In this document: positions 26,060-35,778 of the stretch, piece after piece
How the letters are laid out: every line of letters starts with the position of its first letter
How positions within the stretch are numbered: the stretch's first letter is position 1
Origin: Campylobacter gracilis
GTDB taxonomy: Bacteria; Campylobacterota; Campylobacteria; Campylobacterales; Campylobacteraceae
Assembly (NCBI RefSeq): GCF_018374135.1
Contig: NZ_JAHAFS010000002.1
Location: 1 to 64,000, forward strand
Direction of reading: 5' to 3'
DNA length: 64,000 nucleotides
Position numbers and translations under genes: made by a program
Notes under the pieces: generated by a model
Told to the model about the DNA's origin: nothing
Databases searched by the model: none
The model's input: only the letters and a program-made list of their open reading frames with translations

Positions 26060-27894
26060 TTGATCGTCTTTAAGTAGCTATTGTCGTTTAAAAACAGATA
26101 TAGTTCGCCGAGGATATGCTTTTTCTCTTTATCTCCGATAAGATTTGATTTTTCGACGCGCTCATTTAGGCTTTCGCGGATATCTACTACGTCGTAGTCC
26201 ATATCCTCTAAGATGTCGATGACCGATTGAGATTCGATGAAATCCTTGATCTCAAAGCCGCCGTCATCGCGCAAGATCACGGTAGCTTCGCTAGGATGAG
26301 CGAAAAGATTGTGATTCATACCTAGCACCTCTTGATAAGCTCCTACAAGGAAAAAGCCTAAAAAATACTCCTCCTCTTCGGGGTCCACGTCGTGCAAAAA
26401 TAGCGGGTTGATCTCTCTATCGAATCCGATCTCTCCGTCGCTATCGCAGGTGATATCCCAGATCGATGCCGATAGCGTGGCGCGTTCATCCAGCCTCTCT
26501 AGCGGCATGATCGGGAAGTGCTGCTTGATGCCCCAAAAATCGGGTAGGCTTTGAAAGATCGAAAAATTTACCAAATAGCGCTCTTGAGCGTTGCCTAGGG
26601 AGTTTAAGAAATTGCTGTATTCTTGCTTGTTGCCTAAAATTCCATACGCCTTTCGCATTATTAGATGAACTAAAATTTCGCCGTTTGAGCGGTCGATCAG
26701 ATCGACGTAGCCCAGATCAAATAGCGTAAGCACGCTCTCCATATGCGACATGGCGTCGTGCAGATACTCTAGCGCGTTGGAGGGTTTTAGAGTTTTATAC
26801 AGATCGTATAGCTCGGCGACTACCGGCGGATTATCCTTTTTTAGGGCAAGCTTTTCTTCGGCGTATTCTTGGGTAAAAAGCTCCAAAATCGGCGCTACGA
26901 GCACCGCGTGGCTGGCGGCTACGTATCTGCCGCTCTCGATAAAGATATCCGGCTCGGCCTCTTTTTTATCCTCTGCGATCGATTTTAGCAAAAAAACCAC
27001 GTCGTTGGCGTATTCTTTTAGCGTATAGTTGCGGCTGGAGCTTTCTTTGGCTTGGGAGTATTCGATAGCAAGACCTCCGCCTAAATTTATGGATTTTAAA
27101 TTTTTCGCACCCATTTTGCGAAGCTCGGTGTAGATATTGCCCGCCTCGATGAGGGCTTTTTTGAGCGGGTGGATCTCTGTAATCTGCGAGCCGATATGAA
27201 AATGGATCATCGTAAACTGCTCGATGAGGTCGTTTTTCTTGAGTAAGTTTATCGCCTCTATAAGCTCGGTCGAGGTAAGACCGAATTTTGAATTTATCCC
27301 GCCGCTTTTCGCCCACAGCCCGCTTCCGGAGTTATGCAGCCTGATGCGAAGCCCGATGAAAGGCTTTGGAGCAAACCGCTCCTTAGCCGTTTCGATGATG
27401 GTTTCAAGCTCGTTTAGTCCCTCGATCGTAAGCGTTACGTTATGCCCCATCTCTGCGGCGATGAAGCCGATATTTATAAGCTCCTTATCCTTAAAACCGT
27501 TTACGGTAATCGGCGCGCCGTATTTGTTATACGCCATCGCTAGTAGCAGTTCAGGCTTGCTGCCGGCTTCGAGTCCGTATCCGTAAGGCTCGCCGATATC
27601 GACTAAATTTCTAACGAAGCCCGGGAATTGATTTACTTTAAGCGGATAGACGGCATGGAATTTCCCCTTGTAGCCGAACTCCTTAATAGCGCGGTTAAAA
27701 TTTGAGTAAATTTCGACGATCTGCTTTTTGATGAGGTGCGGGAAGCGCAGCAGTATCGGGCCTCGCACGCCGTCTGCGCGGATCTCTTTTATTATATCCA
27801 CCAAAGGCTGCTTGAAATCGGAGTTTAGGCATAGTTTGCCGCCGTCTATCGTGAAGTTGGAATTTCCCCAAATATTTAGTCCGTAATCGCTCAT
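26056..27894 (-). CDS. speA: Biosynthetic arginine decarboxylase
   Basis: 612 residues, a PLP-dependent fold type III decarboxylase that converts arginine to agmatine for polyamine synthesis. The cofactor lysine lies in HAVYPLKVNQ (near residue 85). The barrel includes INLGGGLAIEYS, and the C-terminal beta domain has the DITCDSDGE motif with the cross-subunit catalytic cysteine. Length fits the short epsilonproteobacterial SpeA. It overlaps hisS and cysE by ATGA at both ends, so the block is probably translated as a coupled unit. Confidence 0.9.
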   Translation of the reverse strand: MSDYGLNIWGNSNFTIDGGKLCLNSDFKQPLVDIIKEIRADGVRGPILLRFPHLIKKQIVEIYSNFNRAIKEFGYKGKFHAVYPLKVNQFPGFVRNLVDIGEPYGYGLEAGSKPELLLAMAYNKYGAPITVNGFKDKELINIGFIAAEMGHNVTLTIEGLNELETIIETAKERFAPKPFIGLRIRLHNSGSGLWAKSGGINSKFGLTSTELIEAINLLKKNDLIEQFTMIHFHIGSQITEIHPLKKALIEAGNIYTELRKMGAKNLKSINLGGGLAIEYSQAKESSSRNYTLKEYANDVVFLLKSIAEDKKEAEPDIFIESGRYVAASHAVLVAPILELFTQEYAEEKLALKKDNPPVVAELYDLYKTLKPSNALEYLHDAMSHMESVLTLFDLGYVDLIDRSNGEILVHLIMRKAYGILGNKQEYSNFLNSLGNAQERYLVNFSIFQSLPDFWGIKQHFPIMPLERLDERATLSASIWDITCDSDGEIGFDREINPLFLHDVDPEEEEYFLGFFLVGAYQEVLGMNHNLFAHPSEATVILRDDGGFEIKDFIESQSVIDILEDMDYDVVDIRESLNERVEKSNLIGDKEKKHILGELYLFLNDNSYLKTIK

Positions 27895-29132
27895 GCTCTA
27901 TCCTTAAAAAACGCTTCGACCTCTTTAAATTTAATCGCAAAGGTGCTTTGATCCTCTAAATTTTTACACCACACCTCGGCTCGGTCAAACTCGTCCTGCC
28001 CGATGCAAAGGCAAAATTTCGCCTCCGCCCCGTCGGCCGCTTTTAAATGCTTGGCTAGGCTCCTGGACTCGTATGAAATTTTAGTTTTACAAAACTTTCG
28101 CAGCTTTAGCGCAAATGAAAATGCCGTGCTAACAAACGCCTCATCCAGCGCGCCGATATAAATCCCCTCGCGCTCTTGAGGGGCTTCGCGCGTTTTTAAA
28201 ATTTCGGCTATTCGCTCGATGCCGATCGCAAAGCCCACGCCCGCCGTCTTTCTGCCGCCTAAAAACTCCACGAGTCTGTCGTAGCGCCCGCCGCCGCCCA
28301 CGGCGCTTTGTGCGCCAAGCTCGGATGAGACGAACTCAAAGGCGGTTTTGCAGTAGTAATCAAGCCCGCGCACGAGTTTCGCATCGATCTGAAATTTTTG
28401 TCCGTTTTGGGTTAAAATTCTTTGCAGCTGCGCAAATTCCGCGGCGCAAGCGTCGTTTAAATTTTCAGTTATAAGCGGCGCGGCGGCTAAAATTTTCTGG
28501 CAGTTTTCGTTTTTACAGTCCAGCACGCGGATCGGATTGGTGTCGATACGCCTTTGGCAGTCCTCGCAGAGTCTGTCTTTACGCTCTTGCAAGAAATTTA
28601 CGAGCTTGGTTTTATACGCAGGCATACACTCCTCGTCGCCTAAAGAGTTGATTTTAAGCGTTGCAGCGACATTTAGCTCGCGTAAAATTTGAGCTAGCAT
28701 CAAGATCACGCTCGCATCCTCATAGACGCTACTTTGCCCGAAGCACTCGACGCCGAATTGATGAAACTCGCGCAGACGCCCCTTTTGCGGGCGCTCGTAG
28801 CGAAACATCGAGCCTTGATAATAAAATTTATGCACGCCGCCGCTACGGTCTAGCTTTTTTTCGATAAAGGCGCGCACGACGCCCGCGGTGCCCTCGGGGC
28901 GCAGGCAGACGCTATCTCCGCTTTTGTCGCTAAACTCATACATCTCTTTGCCGACGATATCGCTGCTCTCGCCGACGCTGCGGCGAAATAGCGCGGTCTG
29001 TTCGAGCTTAGGCGTTTCGATGAGACAAAAGCCGTAATTGCGCGCCACGCGCTCGCACACATTTAAAATTTGCGAGTAGATGCGCGCCTGCTCGCCTGAA
29101 ATATCGTTCATACCGCGAAGTGCCTTGATCAT
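27891..29132 (-). CDS. hisS: Histidyl-tRNA synthetase
   Basis: 413 residues, class II aminoacyl-tRNA synthetase. Motif 2 (FRYERPQKGRLREFHQFGVE), the histidine-specific LVRGLDYYCKTAFEF and motif 3 (GVGFAIGIERI) are visible, followed by an anticodon-binding domain (about residues 320-410). A four-cysteine cluster, CEDCQR...CKNENCQK (about 185-205), sits in the insertion domain, as in some bacterial HisS. The end overlaps speA by ATGA. Confidence 0.92.
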   Translation of the reverse strand: MIKALRGMNDISGEQARIYSQILNVCERVARNYGFCLIETPKLEQTALFRRSVGESSDIVGKEMYEFSDKSGDSVCLRPEGTAGVVRAFIEKKLDRSGGVHKFYYQGSMFRYERPQKGRLREFHQFGVECFGQSSVYEDASVILMLAQILRELNVAATLKINSLGDEECMPAYKTKLVNFLQERKDRLCEDCQRRIDTNPIRVLDCKNENCQKILAAAPLITENLNDACAAEFAQLQRILTQNGQKFQIDAKLVRGLDYYCKTAFEFVSSELGAQSAVGGGGRYDRLVEFLGGRKTAGVGFAIGIERIAEILKTREAPQEREGIYIGALDEAFVSTAFSFALKLRKFCKTKISYESRSLAKHLKAADGAEAKFCLCIGQDEFDRAEVWCKNLEDQSTFAIKFKEVEAFFKDRA

Positions 29133-29308
29133 CTATGAAATCCTTTGTGAAATTTTAAAATTTTCAAATTTTTGCGGCGATTATAGTTAAATTTACCTAA
29201 ATTTTAAGCCCTGCCGCTGCCGCTTCGCATCGGTTCTGCTTATTTGCATCGCGCGCCGTTTCGGCTTAGGCGCCTATTTTAAACCGGCTAAGCTCGGCGG
29301 TAAAATTT

Positions 29309-29791
29309 CTACTTCGCCGCTTTCATAGCCAAGAATTCCTCGTAGCGGCGATCGATGATCTCTTTGATCTCGGCGTAATTTTGCGGCGAGTTTTCTATGT
29401 AAAAATAGGCGTTGTCGAAGTTTTTATCGCCGAATTTACGCGCGACGAAATCGTCGTAATCTTGCAAATACCAGCCGTGCGTTTTGGCAAATTTCGTGCG
29501 GTCCGTGGTATAGTAGGCATTTGCAAAGGCCTTGCCCGCGGTGTTTAGCTCGTCGCTGCTCAGCACGCCGTCCATGGCGCCAAAGAAATACCCGCGATAA
29601 TCAAAGCTATCGTCCATCCGCGCTATATCGCCCGCAAAATCCGCCGCAAAGTCCTTGGAATAGAGCTTGCGCTCCATGCACCAGCGGAAGAAAAACGCGA
29701 TGTGCGTCGCGCCGTTTTCCTGCGGAATGTCAGTCGGCGCATTTTTCGCGCCCCAGTGCCATTTTGCCTTGTCGTAGGTTACGTAAGCCAT
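29309..29791 (-). CDS. DUF7832-like protein of unknown function
   Basis: A 160-residue soluble protein rich in aromatic residues. The start VTYDKAKWHWGAKNAPTDIP and the segment ATHIAFFFRWCMERKL recall a small uncharacterised family (I believe DUF7832) that occurs in scattered bacteria, sometimes near toxin-immunity islands. No signal peptide or catalytic motif is seen. It is inserted between hisS and tmk, which are adjacent in C. jejuni. Gaps of 176 and about 320 bases on either side suggest its own transcription. The family call is tentative. Confidence 0.6.
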   Translation of the reverse strand: MAYVTYDKAKWHWGAKNAPTDIPQENGATHIAFFFRWCMERKLYSKDFAADFAGDIARMDDSFDYRGYFFGAMDGVLSSDELNTAGKAFANAYYTTDRTKFAKTHGWYLQDYDDFVARKFGDKNFDNAYFYIENSPQNYAEIKEIIDRRYEEFLAMKAAK

Positions 29792-30113
29792 TTTACTCTT
29801 CTTTTCTGATCGGCGATCTGTTAAATTTAGCGCTAGAATTTTGCCTTGCCGTTAAAATTTCTAGCGTTGTAGCTTAAATTTCGCTTCGGCTTCGGCGCAG
29901 TTTTGCGGCAAATTTTATTAAATTTTCGCGAGATTTTAGATTAAATACCGAGCGAGCGCTTTTAAAATTCCGCGGGAGCGCCCGTGTAATTCCGCCTGTA
30001 AAATTCCATAACGAAATTCGAAGATGAAATTTTATGGGCGGAATTCCATAGTTAAAATTTCACGGCAGGACCCAGAAGTTCTTTCCCACGGCAAAATTTC
30101 ACGCCTTAAAATT
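29792..30113. other. Repeat-rich spacer
   Basis: 322 bases without a gene. Short words of the AAATTTTA / AAATTCC type recur every 15-30 bases, for example AAAATTCC at 29965, 30001 and 30040. No terminator is convincing. Confidence 0.5.
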
Positions 30114-30740
30114 TTAAGAAAGTATGAAATTTTTTATCTGATCGCAGATCGCCTCTTCGGATTGAGCAGCGTCGATTTGCAGGGTCTCAACGCCGCACGC
30201 CCTGCATGCCCGCGCCATAAGATCTTGCACGCGCATTAGGTATCTCAGCCCGCGAGCCTCGATTATATCGCTGCTAGCGCGCGTTTTAAGCCGTTTTTTG
30301 ACGAGCTGTTCGTCCGCCGAAAATAGCACGATTTTATCTGCGAATTTGCCCCCAAGCGCAAATTTATTAAGCGCAATGAGTTCGTTAAGATCCGCGTTTT
30401 CGTCGTTTGCCAGCGCATAGGCAAGCCCCGAGATGAAGCCGCGATCGCTTAGTACGAGCCTGCCCGCGCCGCCCTTTATCACGCGCTCGTAGTGCTCGGC
30501 GCGGTCTGCGAGGAACAAAAGCAGCTCGGCGCGCTTTGAGATTTCGCCGCAGACCTCGCGCAGATTTACGCTGCCGCGCGGCCACTTAAAATCCTCGCCC
30601 AAAACGAGGCTTCGTACCGCCTCGCCGAGCTTCGTGCCGCCCGGCTCCTTAGTCACGATCACTTGCGGAAAAGCCGCCGCCAGCCGCGCTATCTGCGTGC
30701 TTTTGCCCACGCCGTCGATACCTTCGAATATTACATACAT
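30114..30740 (-). CDS. tmk: Thymidylate kinase
   Basis: 208 residues. The P-loop FEGIDGVGKST (residues 4-14), the TKEPGGT motif and the DR motif in VLSDRGFISGLAYA identify dTMP kinase, which makes dTDP for DNA synthesis. The expected partner genes coaD and ubiX follow only after a 977-base spacer and an inserted gene, whereas I recall all three being contiguous in C. jejuni. Confidence 0.92.
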   Translation of the reverse strand: MYVIFEGIDGVGKSTQIARLAAAFPQVIVTKEPGGTKLGEAVRSLVLGEDFKWPRGSVNLREVCGEISKRAELLLFLADRAEHYERVIKGGAGRLVLSDRGFISGLAYALANDENADLNELIALNKFALGGKFADKIVLFSADEQLVKKRLKTRASSDIIEARGLRYLMRVQDLMARACRACGVETLQIDAAQSEEAICDQIKNFILS

Positions 30741-31717
30741 TTTTCGCCTTTAAATTTGTGCGCTATTTTACAAATTTATAGCTAAATGGCGGCTTTTTTA
30801 AACAGCCGGGCGCTAAATTTCGCCTCAAAATCGGGCTTTTGCGCGAGCTTGTGCAAGCCGCTTTTGATCTTTCGGCGTAAAATTTTATCGGGCGCTTTGT
30901 TGCTAAGCACTTACTCTTTGCGGCACGGCTCGCGGTTAAATTTAGCGCGCAAACCAGAACCAGATAGAAGCAAACGAGCAAATTTTGCGCTTACGGACAT
31001 TTACCGAGCAGAGCAGGGCGCCGGTCGATAAAGACAGCGCGCGTGCGGATATGATGGCACGTCTGGCGACGCATAGGGTATGTATCGGACGAAGCGGGAC
31101 GACATATCGGGCAAATTGAGTCGGTGTATCGAACCGAGCAAAGCAATGCGCCACGCAGTAGGGCGAGAGAGTATATGTCGGCGGAGCGGCGTGCTGCGTA
31201 GGTAAAGCGGGATAGGATTGGCGCGGGGGTGTCGGACGGTCGAGCTATTGGAGCTAAATCCTATGCGTTGAGAGGATAGAGCTAGCAGAGTGCGCCAGAC
31301 GGAGCGAGATGTCTTCGTGCAGAAGAGCAGGCGTGCCGAGCGAAGTAGGGCGTTAGACGGGACATGGCGCGCGTCATGCGAGGTGGAAACGGAGCGGGGT
31401 ATGCGCCCGGCAGAACAACGGGCGCTAGATAAACGAAAGGCGGCGCGTCGGTGAAGAAGGCGGTGCGAGGTATCGTATGTTTTTTAGTAAAAACAGATAG
31501 CGCGTCTGGAAGGCATCGGGCGCCGTATAAAGCATGGCATATTGTCCGATAACGCAATAGATGCGGCGACGGGCGGACGCCGCGTGCGATGACAAAATAT
31601 AAAATCGTGGCGCCGATAAAATTTTTAGCCGCCGCAGATCATGAAATTTTGCCGCAATGAGCGAAGGCGCAAAGCTCGTCCTGTGCGCCGAAAGATGAAA
31701 TTTTAAATTTTATCCTT
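30741..31717. other. 977-base G+C-rich spacer without a gene
   Basis: No credible gene on either strand. From about 30960 to 31600 the sequence is G/A-rich on the plus strand, dense in GAGCGG, GGCG and CGACG words, and lacks the AAATTT words of other spacers. Small ORFs translate to arginine-, cysteine- and alanine-rich nonsense. It resembles the second half of the ftsK-ftsW spacer in composition. It could be a badly decayed gene or repeat array, but I cannot show this. Confidence 0.5.
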
Positions 31718-32800
31718 TTACGCTAGCTTGGGATTTATTGCTTTGAAATTTTTCCTCAGATTGCCAAGATCGCAATCGGTAGCCGTGATCGTAAAATCCT
31801 CCGTCATATCGAGCGCAAATTCGCTAAGACCTGCTTTGAGCTGCTTCACGCATTCCCAAATGAGCTTTTTAGCCTGCGCATATTTATCGTTTAGCTGCGT
31901 TTCTTGATTGAAAAGATCAAAAATTTTCGCCGTTTCGTAGTCTACTTCGACCTCGGCTCGAAACTCGTAATCAGGAACGAGCCAAAGAAGCCAACCGTCC
32001 TTTCGTGCAAGCCACTGCGCGCGCTGTTCTTGCGAGCCGAATCCGATGATCGGCGGTAAACTCCTATTGTCGCAAGCTAAATTTATGCAGTAGAGTTTAC
32101 AGGCGGGCGCGTGCTTTTTGATCGTCTCTTTAATCGCGGGCAGCAGCCTTTGTGCGGCGAGCTCATAGAGCTTTTTGTAGCTCATATCCTTATCGGGCTT
32201 TTGATAGCGCACATAACCATTTTCGGTTATTAAGCTCAGCTCGCCCATTGCGTCAAATTCATAGTTTGTTACGCCATTCCTTCTGCCTGCGCGAGGGTGC
32301 TCTACATACTCCCGTCTTTGTGCGAGCTTGCCGCCTTCGTAAGTAAAATTTTCTATCCCATAGGCGTTGTTGTCAAAGGCCGAGTAGATGGACTTTAGCT
32401 CGCCATTTTCATAGATAAATCTTTTTATATCGAAGCATCCTACGCATCTTTTGTTATAGCAACCAAATTCGTATTTTAAAACTTCGTCCCGCCCCCAAAA
32501 ATAAAGGTTTTCAAAGAAACTTTTTTTGCCGTCATGTTGTCTTTCAAAAACGACACGATCTTGAGCGTCAAAGCCGTATTCGTAGGCGTTTGCGATGTTT
32601 TTCGGTTTAGCTTTTAAAATTTTGCCCTTAAAGAAGCGGTTATATTCGAAATAAAACGGCTCTAAATTGATATAGCTACCCGACGCCCAGCGCCTGCTTA
32701 CGACCTGCGCTTCGGCTATTTTATTTAAGGCTTTGTATTCATCTCTCACGCTTTTTAAAAACGTTCGCAGTCTTTCTATCTCATCCATTTGCTTATTCAT
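31718..32800 (-). CDS. Accessory protein of unknown function with YD-like repeats
   Basis: A 360-residue, apparently soluble protein. The N-terminus is helical and charged (MDEIERLRTFLKSVRDEYKAL). The middle (about 85-200) holds short tyrosine/aspartate-rich beta repeats (YEYGFDAQDRVVFERQHDGK, FIYENGELKSIYSAF, FTYEGGKLAQRREY, YEFDAMGELSLI) like those of RHS/YD proteins. The C-terminus is a separate alpha/beta region with WLLWLVPDYEFRAEVEV. Proteins of this style are often immunity proteins or orphan RHS relatives, but I do not recognise a family. It is inserted between tmk and coaD and should be counted as accessory. Confidence 0.6.
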   Translation of the reverse strand: MNKQMDEIERLRTFLKSVRDEYKALNKIAEAQVVSRRWASGSYINLEPFYFEYNRFFKGKILKAKPKNIANAYEYGFDAQDRVVFERQHDGKKSFFENLYFWGRDEVLKYEFGCYNKRCVGCFDIKRFIYENGELKSIYSAFDNNAYGIENFTYEGGKLAQRREYVEHPRAGRRNGVTNYEFDAMGELSLITENGYVRYQKPDKDMSYKKLYELAAQRLLPAIKETIKKHAPACKLYCINLACDNRSLPPIIGFGSQEQRAQWLARKDGWLLWLVPDYEFRAEVEVDYETAKIFDLFNQETQLNDKYAQAKKLIWECVKQLKAGLSEFALDMTEDFTITATDCDLGNLRKNFKAINPKLA

Positions 32801-32873
32801 TTTTATCTCCCGTGCGGCTTGTAAATTTTAAATTTAGCTGCGCCTGCGGGCTAAATTTCAGTCGCTTGCAAGC

Positions 32874-33350
32874 TCATTTTTTTAAAAATTTTAAAATTTC
32901 GCTCGGCACTAGGTGCGAAACGTCGCCGCCGTGGCTCAAAACGGAGCGGACGATCGAGCTTGAGATGAAGGCGTTTTTGAGCGTCGGCATCAAATACACG
33001 CTCTCAAATTCCTCCCATAGCGAGGCGTTTGCATAGCCGATCTGTAGCTCGTACTCAAAGTCGCTGACCGCGCGAAGCCCGCGGATAACGAAGCGCACGC
33101 CGCAAGATTTAGCAAAATCCACGAGTAGATTATCAAAGCTTTGCACGCTCACGCCACGAAGCCCGCGCGTCGCGGCTCGCGCCATCTCTAGTCTGGATTT
33201 TAGGCTGAAGTAGGGCTTTTTGCTCTCGTTTAGCGCGACTGCGACGATGACTTCATCAAAAAGTCCTAGCGCACGCTTGATGACGTCCAAATGGCCGTTC
33301 GTGATAGGATCGAAAGTGCCCGGATAGATACATTTTCTTGAGTTTTGCAT
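32874..33350 (-). CDS. coaD: Phosphopantetheine adenylyltransferase
   Basis: 158 residues from ATG 33350, which overlaps the ubiX stop (TAATG) and has GAGGTGG upstream; GTG 33359 is the in-frame alternative. The nucleotidyltransferase motif YPGTFDPITNGHLDVI near the N-terminus and the ISSSIVRSVLSHGGDVSHLVP motif near the C-terminus are diagnostic. It makes dephospho-CoA from 4'-phosphopantetheine and ATP. Confidence 0.93.
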   Translation of the reverse strand: MQNSRKCIYPGTFDPITNGHLDVIKRALGLFDEVIVAVALNESKKPYFSLKSRLEMARAATRGLRGVSVQSFDNLLVDFAKSCGVRFVIRGLRAVSDFEYELQIGYANASLWEEFESVYLMPTLKNAFISSSIVRSVLSHGGDVSHLVPSEILKFLKK

Positions 33351-33904
33351 TATTGCCACCTCTTAAACAGCTCGTTTTGCACGCCCAGCGCGTCGCACCA
33401 CTTGCCGATTATGAAATTTTTTAAATTTTGTACGCCGCAGTAGCCTGCGATCACGGGCGGAGCGATGATGACGCCGAGCGCGGCTAGCTCGCTCATCTGG
33501 CGCAGGCTGATCGCAGAAAGCGGCATCTCGCGCACGCCAAGAACCAGCCGCTTGTGCTCTTTTAGCGCGACTGCAGCGGCGCGGGTACTTAGGCTGTCGC
33601 AAAGCCCGCCGTAAATTTTAGCCAAAGAGCCGATAGAGCAGGGCGCAAAGATTGTGGCGTCAATGCCGAATGAGCCCGAAGCGGGCGGCGCGCTCAGATT
33701 GTCGTCGGGATAAAATTTTACGCTCCTAAATTCCGCAGATTTTAAAGCCTCGTCCGCATCTATGCCGCTTTCAGCGCGCAGGACGCGGCGCGCACCCTGC
33801 GTAAACACGGCGTGAATTTCATGCGGTGAGCTGGCAAGAAATTTAAGCAGATCAAGCCCGATCTCGCAAAAACTCGCGCCGCTAACGCAAACTAAAATTT
33901 TCAT
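33350..33904 (-). CDS. ubiX: Flavin prenyltransferase UbiX
   Basis: 184 residues. The N-terminal flavin-binding VCVSGASFCEIGLDLLKFL and the later IFAPCSIGSLAKIYGGLCDSL and REMPLSAISLRQMSELAALG motifs match UbiX, which makes prenylated FMN for UbiD-type decarboxylases. The gene precedes coaD with overlapping stop and start. In this position C. jejuni also carries ubiX. Confidence 0.85.
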   Translation of the reverse strand: MKILVCVSGASFCEIGLDLLKFLASSPHEIHAVFTQGARRVLRAESGIDADEALKSAEFRSVKFYPDDNLSAPPASGSFGIDATIFAPCSIGSLAKIYGGLCDSLSTRAAAVALKEHKRLVLGVREMPLSAISLRQMSELAALGVIIAPPVIAGYCGVQNLKNFIIGKWCDALGVQNELFKRWQ

Positions 33905-33980
33905 TTCAAGGCTTTCATATCGAAATTTTGCGGTTTAAAAACGAGCGGAATGGAGGGAATTTTAAAATTTGAAGTTAAGA

Positions 33981-34055
33981 TGGAGCGGGAAACGAGAGTC
34001 GAACTCGCGACATCAACCATGGCAAGGTTGCGCTCTACCACTGAGCTATTCCCGC
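33981..34055 (-). tRNA. tRNA-Gly (anticodon GCC)
   Basis: On the minus strand 75 bases fold as a full cloverleaf. Acceptor arm GCGGGAA/TTCCCGC, D arm with AGCTCAGTGGTAGAGC, anticodon stem CAACC/GGTTG with loop TTGCCAT (anticodon GCC), T arm with GTTCGACTC, discriminator T and encoded CCA (33983-33981). Confidence 0.97.
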
Positions 34056-34116
34056 ATGCAGTAAAAATAAAGCGCGATTGTAGCCTATAAATTTTCATTT
34101 GTCAATAATTTCTCGC

Positions 34117-35298
34117 TTAAATTTCATAAATTTTTACGATTTCTCCAGCGCGAACTTTGTCGCATTCGGGATCAGCCAAGAAAAAATGCGATGCCGCAGC
34201 CAGCGGCCTGATGCGTCCTGAAGGCGACGGCATAGGCGTAAAAACTTCGCCTTCATATGCGCCTACGGTTAAATTTACTCTGCCGCTTTTTAGCTTCAGA
34301 TCGCTTGCGAGCTTGGCATAGATCGCCGCTTCCGCGCTAAAAGCCTCGCTTGCGCCGCTAAGCTTAAATAGGATCGGCAGTATGACTGCGCGCGTAAGCA
34401 CGAAAGCAGCCATCGGATTGCCTGCCATTGCAAAGACGAATTTGCCCTCTTTTGCGAAGCACTTGCTGGGGCGACCGGGCTTGATATCAATGTGGTCGAA
34501 AACCTGCAAAAATCCAAGTTCACTCATAGCGCTTTGCATAAAATCCGCCTCCCCAGCACTTGCTCCGCCACTGGTAATTAGTACGTCAAATTTACGCGTA
34601 GCAGCGTCTAGCGCCTCGCACACCTCGCTAAAATCATCCTTTAAAATCCCTAAATACTCATTTTGCAAGCCGTATTTTTGCAGCAATGCAGCAATACCGC
34701 TAGAGTTGGCATTATAAATTTCGCGCTCGCTTGCGCTCTGCCACGGCTCTTTTAGCTCGTTTCCACTGGAAAATAAGGCGATTTTAGGACGCGCGTAAAC
34801 ATCCACTTCGTAAATTCCTTGCGCGGCAAGAAGCATGATTTTAGCAGGGTTTAAAATTTCGCCACGGCGTAATAAAAGCTCGCCCGCGCACACCTCCTCG
34901 CCTTTTTTACGAAAGCCGTCGTGGGCATGAACGGAAGCAGGGATTTTTAGAGTTCCGCCTTGCGCGTCTACATCCTCTAGCCTCGCGACGGAGTCCGCGC
35001 CTGCAGGCATTGGCGCGCCGGTCATTATCTTTTGCGCTTGCGCAGCCTTGATTTCGTAGAATTTTTCGTCTCCTGCAAAAATCGTAGGCTCTACGATCTT
35101 TAGCTTTTCGTCTTTGAATTCCGCCGCGTAGGCATAGCCGTCAAGCGCCGAATTATCGAAGCAGGGTAGGTTTTTAAGCGCTGAAATATCGCTAGAAAGA
35201 ATGCGACCTAGGGCGCTGGGAAGAGGCACCTTTTCGCTTTGCTTGCTTGATGTGGTTCTAGCCGTAGCCAAATCTATAGCCTCATTTATTCCTATCAT
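34117..35298 (-). CDS. moeA: Molybdopterin molybdenumtransferase MoeA
   Basis: 393 residues. MoeA/gephyrin-type layout: domains I-II with SALDGYAYA and TGAPMPAGADSVARLEDVD, domain III with FSSGNELKEPW, TSGGASAGEADFM and KPGRPSKCF...GNPMAAFV, and a C-terminal beta barrel (about 325-393). It inserts molybdate into adenylylated molybdopterin to complete the cofactor of nitrate, formate and similar reductases. The GGVS loop is GGAS here, a mild variant. Confidence 0.9.
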   Translation of the reverse strand: MIGINEAIDLATARTTSSKQSEKVPLPSALGRILSSDISALKNLPCFDNSALDGYAYAAEFKDEKLKIVEPTIFAGDEKFYEIKAAQAQKIMTGAPMPAGADSVARLEDVDAQGGTLKIPASVHAHDGFRKKGEEVCAGELLLRRGEILNPAKIMLLAAQGIYEVDVYARPKIALFSSGNELKEPWQSASEREIYNANSSGIAALLQKYGLQNEYLGILKDDFSEVCEALDAATRKFDVLITSGGASAGEADFMQSAMSELGFLQVFDHIDIKPGRPSKCFAKEGKFVFAMAGNPMAAFVLTRAVILPILFKLSGASEAFSAEAAIYAKLASDLKLKSGRVNLTVGAYEGEVFTPMPSPSGRIRPLAAASHFFLADPECDKVRAGEIVKIYEI

Positions 35299-35778
35299 TT
35301 TAAGTCCTTTTTATCATTTTTTACATTTAAAATTCGTATAGTTAAGACCTTGCGTAGCCTTGAATTCTGTATTGCACCGGAACTTGCAAGGCTAAATTTT
35401 GCCCAAGTAAATGCGCGAAATTTCACGGGCTCAAACTTGCCTTATTTTAATGCGAGCGTTACTTAAAATTTCAAAACGTATCGCTCCGTATAATTCCGCG
35501 AGCTTGCTGTAGAAATTTCGCCCGTATTTGCTTAAAGAATTCCACTACGGCTCGTTCATTAAATTTTACCAAAGCTTGCTATTTAAATTTAAAGAGACTC
35601 ATCCTTGAAATTCTACCAAGATTTGCCTTTAAAATTTCGCCACACTTAGCTTTAGCGATTTAAATGCATTGCTACTGATAGAATTTACGTGACTCTTGCG
35701 CAGTGCGTTATTTCAAAACGCGTTTTGCGTAAAATTCCGCTTTGCTTGCTAGCACAAAATTCTTTATTTCAGAATTTG
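35299..35778. other. AT-rich spacer
   Basis: 480 bases without a gene between moeA and murA. AAATTTT, AAATTTC and AAATTCC words occur about every 30-40 bases, interspersed with TTGC/CTTGC-containing pieces (TTGCCTT, CTTGCTA), giving the look of a degenerate tandem array. No open frame or convincing terminator. Confidence 0.5.

Noticed and set aside
31070..31150. Apparent 22-base periodicity of TATCG words
   Set aside because: Only the first five bases agree between the units, so it may be chance.
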